Positions 32,199 to 33,134 of a DNA stretch of 33,134 nucleotides are shown in pieces. This stretch comes from Streptomycetaceae bacterium. GTDB lineage: Bacteria; Actinomycetota; Actinomycetes; Streptomycetales; Streptomycetaceae. The notes under the pieces are model-generated. The model was not told the origin of the DNA. It saw only the letters and a list, made by a program, of their open reading frames with translations, and made no database searches. Both the position numbers and the translations under genes were made by a program. Numbering within the stretch: position 1 is the stretch's first letter; each line of letters starts with the position of its first letter. The DNA lies in contig JAFAUH010000062.1 of NCBI GenBank assembly GCA_019243445.1, positions 1-33,134 on the forward strand, given 5' to 3'.

Positions 32199-32828
32199 CG
32201 CGTCCTGAATCTTGGTCGGCTATGGCTGGTCATCCCTGAAGGAGCGGGGCTGGTCAAGGGTTCTTGGCGGGCCTTTTCTTCGGCTTCCGGGTGCTTGAAG
32301 GCGCACGCGGGTAAGGCTTTGGGGTCAAGGCGGAGCGCCCGCAGGCGAAGCCGAGGACGTACGGCCTTGAGGCCGAAGCCGGCCGCGTGATGCTGTTTGA
32401 GCACGGAAGCGCGTTGCTCCGTGTGGGTGTTGCTCCAGGGGGTGTGGTGTTGGGTGGGGGTGCCGTCTCCAGGGTCCGGACCAGTGGCCGGAGGGCAGGC
32501 CGTGGGGTGGCTGCCGGTCATCCCTTCGCCCCGCATCGTGGGGCATCGAGCGGTGCGGCGTGCGGCCGGGCGGGGTCAATCAGCGGGGCGACCTCGCCGC
32601 CGTGGCGGGGGTCAGACCAGCAACGGCCTCGCGCCCGGTCGTAGTGCGGTCTCTGGTCATGCCGTGGCCTTAGCCTGACGACCTACCAGGTCGTGGCCAC
32701 ACTTCAGGTCCTGCTGGCCCGCTGGGCAGGGCACTGCCCACTGTGCCAGACACCACTACCCCCACTCCAACACGCCAGAGCATCACCTACCTGACCAAGC
32801 CCTACTAGGAATATTCTGAAGATCTTGT
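32199..32828. other. Non-coding, repeat-like region between RNase H gene and IS
   Basis: No convincing gene in 630 bases. The minus strand from about 32420 to 32215 reads as an open frame whose sequence (with CAFKHPEAEEKARQEPLTS) I have a recollection of seeing in many short Streptomyces predictions, so this may be a dispersed repeat; I cannot verify that. The stretch 32680-32790 has two plus-strand open frames near a CPLC element and might be the end of another decayed transposon gene. Confidence 0.4.
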
Positions 32829-32865
32829 GAGGGGGCTGTTCGGCTGTGGGCCGGGCGGCCCCCTC
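32829..32865 (-). terminator. Hairpin after the transposase gene
   Basis: GAGGGGGC at 32829-32836 pairs perfectly with GCCCCCTC at 32858-32865, 21-base loop, starting two bases after the transposase stop. Confidence 0.6.
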
Positions 32866-32867
32866 GG

Positions 32868-33134
32868 TCATGTGGTGGCCGCGGTGATCGTCCAGGTGCC
32901 GTTGCGGTGGTCGAGTCCGAGGTTGATCAGTCGGCGGAGGTTGAGGGCGGCGGCCCGAAGGTGGAGCCAGGCGTCGTTTTTGACGGCGCCTCGGTAGCGC
33001 AGGCGTCTGGTGCCGTGGGTGAGCCAGGCGATGCCGCGTTCGACCAGCGGTCGCCAGGTGCGGTACTCGTGCTGCCAGGCCGGGGCGGCGGCCGCGGCAC
33101 GGGCGTCGGCCAGTTGCCGGTACTGGGGGTGAAC
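32868..33134 (-). CDS. IS1182-type transposase, C-terminal part (5' end outside window)
   Basis: An open frame of 89 codons enters from the right edge and stops at TGA 32868-32870. The sequence (HPQYRQLADARAAAAAPAW, then YRTWRPLVERGIAWLTHGTR, then RYRGAVKNDAWLHLRAAALN and LRRLINLGL) matches the C-terminus of DDE transposases of the IS1182 group, where R-x-x-VER-x-I and a final AAxNLxRL are typical. Catalytic residues lie beyond the window. The left end of the element should be near 32800-32830, but I cannot define the inverted repeat without the other end. Confidence 0.82.
   Translation of the reverse strand, partial: VHPQYRQLADARAAAAAPAWQHEYRTWRPLVERGIAWLTHGTRRLRYRGAVKNDAWLHLRAAALNLRRLINLGLDHRNGTWTITAATT

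Noticed and set aside
32199-32828. RNase P RNA (rnpB)
   Set aside because: I checked for it after the RNase H operon; the conserved rnpB core sequences are not present on either strand.

Overview
This window looks like a Streptomyces chromosome, or that of a very close relative. The DNA is very GC-rich, GTG and TTG starts are frequent, codon third positions are almost all G or C, and the proteins are Streptomyces-type families (DUF3052, TerD, DUF475, DUF6879, DUF5753, DUF4383, PP2C with a fused ATPase).

Layout. (1) 1-4394: the pyruvate dehydrogenase E1 gene aceE (partial, minus strand), divergent from a DUF3052 gene and an AhpE-type peroxiredoxin. (2) 4553-7999: a TerD/DUF475/TerA-like operon facing a second TerD-like gene that lacks the acidic calcium loop, has a Pro/Tyr/Gln tail and is preceded by a coupled 33-codon ORF. 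(3) 8158-9340: an O-methyltransferase and a DUF4383 membrane protein, overlapping tail to tail. (4) 9632-13387: a tRNA-Val(TAC) followed by an accessory island with the appearance of a decayed integrative element. It holds a GntR/UTRA fragment, a tightly coupled minus-strand operon containing a serine-recombinase-like protein without its catalytic serine, a frameshifted DUF6879 gene, a DUF5753 repressor, and a 56-residue lipoprotein whose mature part is almost only His, Val and Tyr. (5) 13522-17767: DUF2218, DedA, a large FAD/NAD(P)-binding protein and a GDT1-type transporter. (6) 17963-27589: a frameshifted small secreted protein; a glycosyltransferase, methyltransferase and alpha/alpha-toroid gene set; a membrane protein; a metallo-beta-lactamase-fold protein overlapping a methyltransferase; a PAS-GAF-PP2C-ATPase regulator; and two small hypothetical genes. 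(7) 27819-33134: a beta-propeller-like protein, the coupled trio Nif3, zinc-ribbon and RNase H/phosphatase, then repeat-like DNA and the C-terminal end of an IS1182-type transposase.

How it fits together. The outer blocks (aceE, DUF3052, AhpE on the left; Nif3, zinc ribbon, RNase H/phosphatase on the right) have the gene content and relative orientation I recall from Mycobacterium tuberculosis (Rv2241 to Rv2228c). This suggests an old actinobacterial neighbourhood that has been opened by tellurium-resistance-type genes, an integrative element and Streptomyces-specific genes. A recurring oddity is short perfect or near-perfect tandem repeats of 9-14 bp at gene borders, at eight or more places. 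Two of these sit where regulatory proteins could bind them: five 11-bp units before the TerA-like gene, and five 10-bp ACGT-core units upstream of the DUF4383 gene. Several small genes here are below the usual size cut-off and were found by reading the strands directly.
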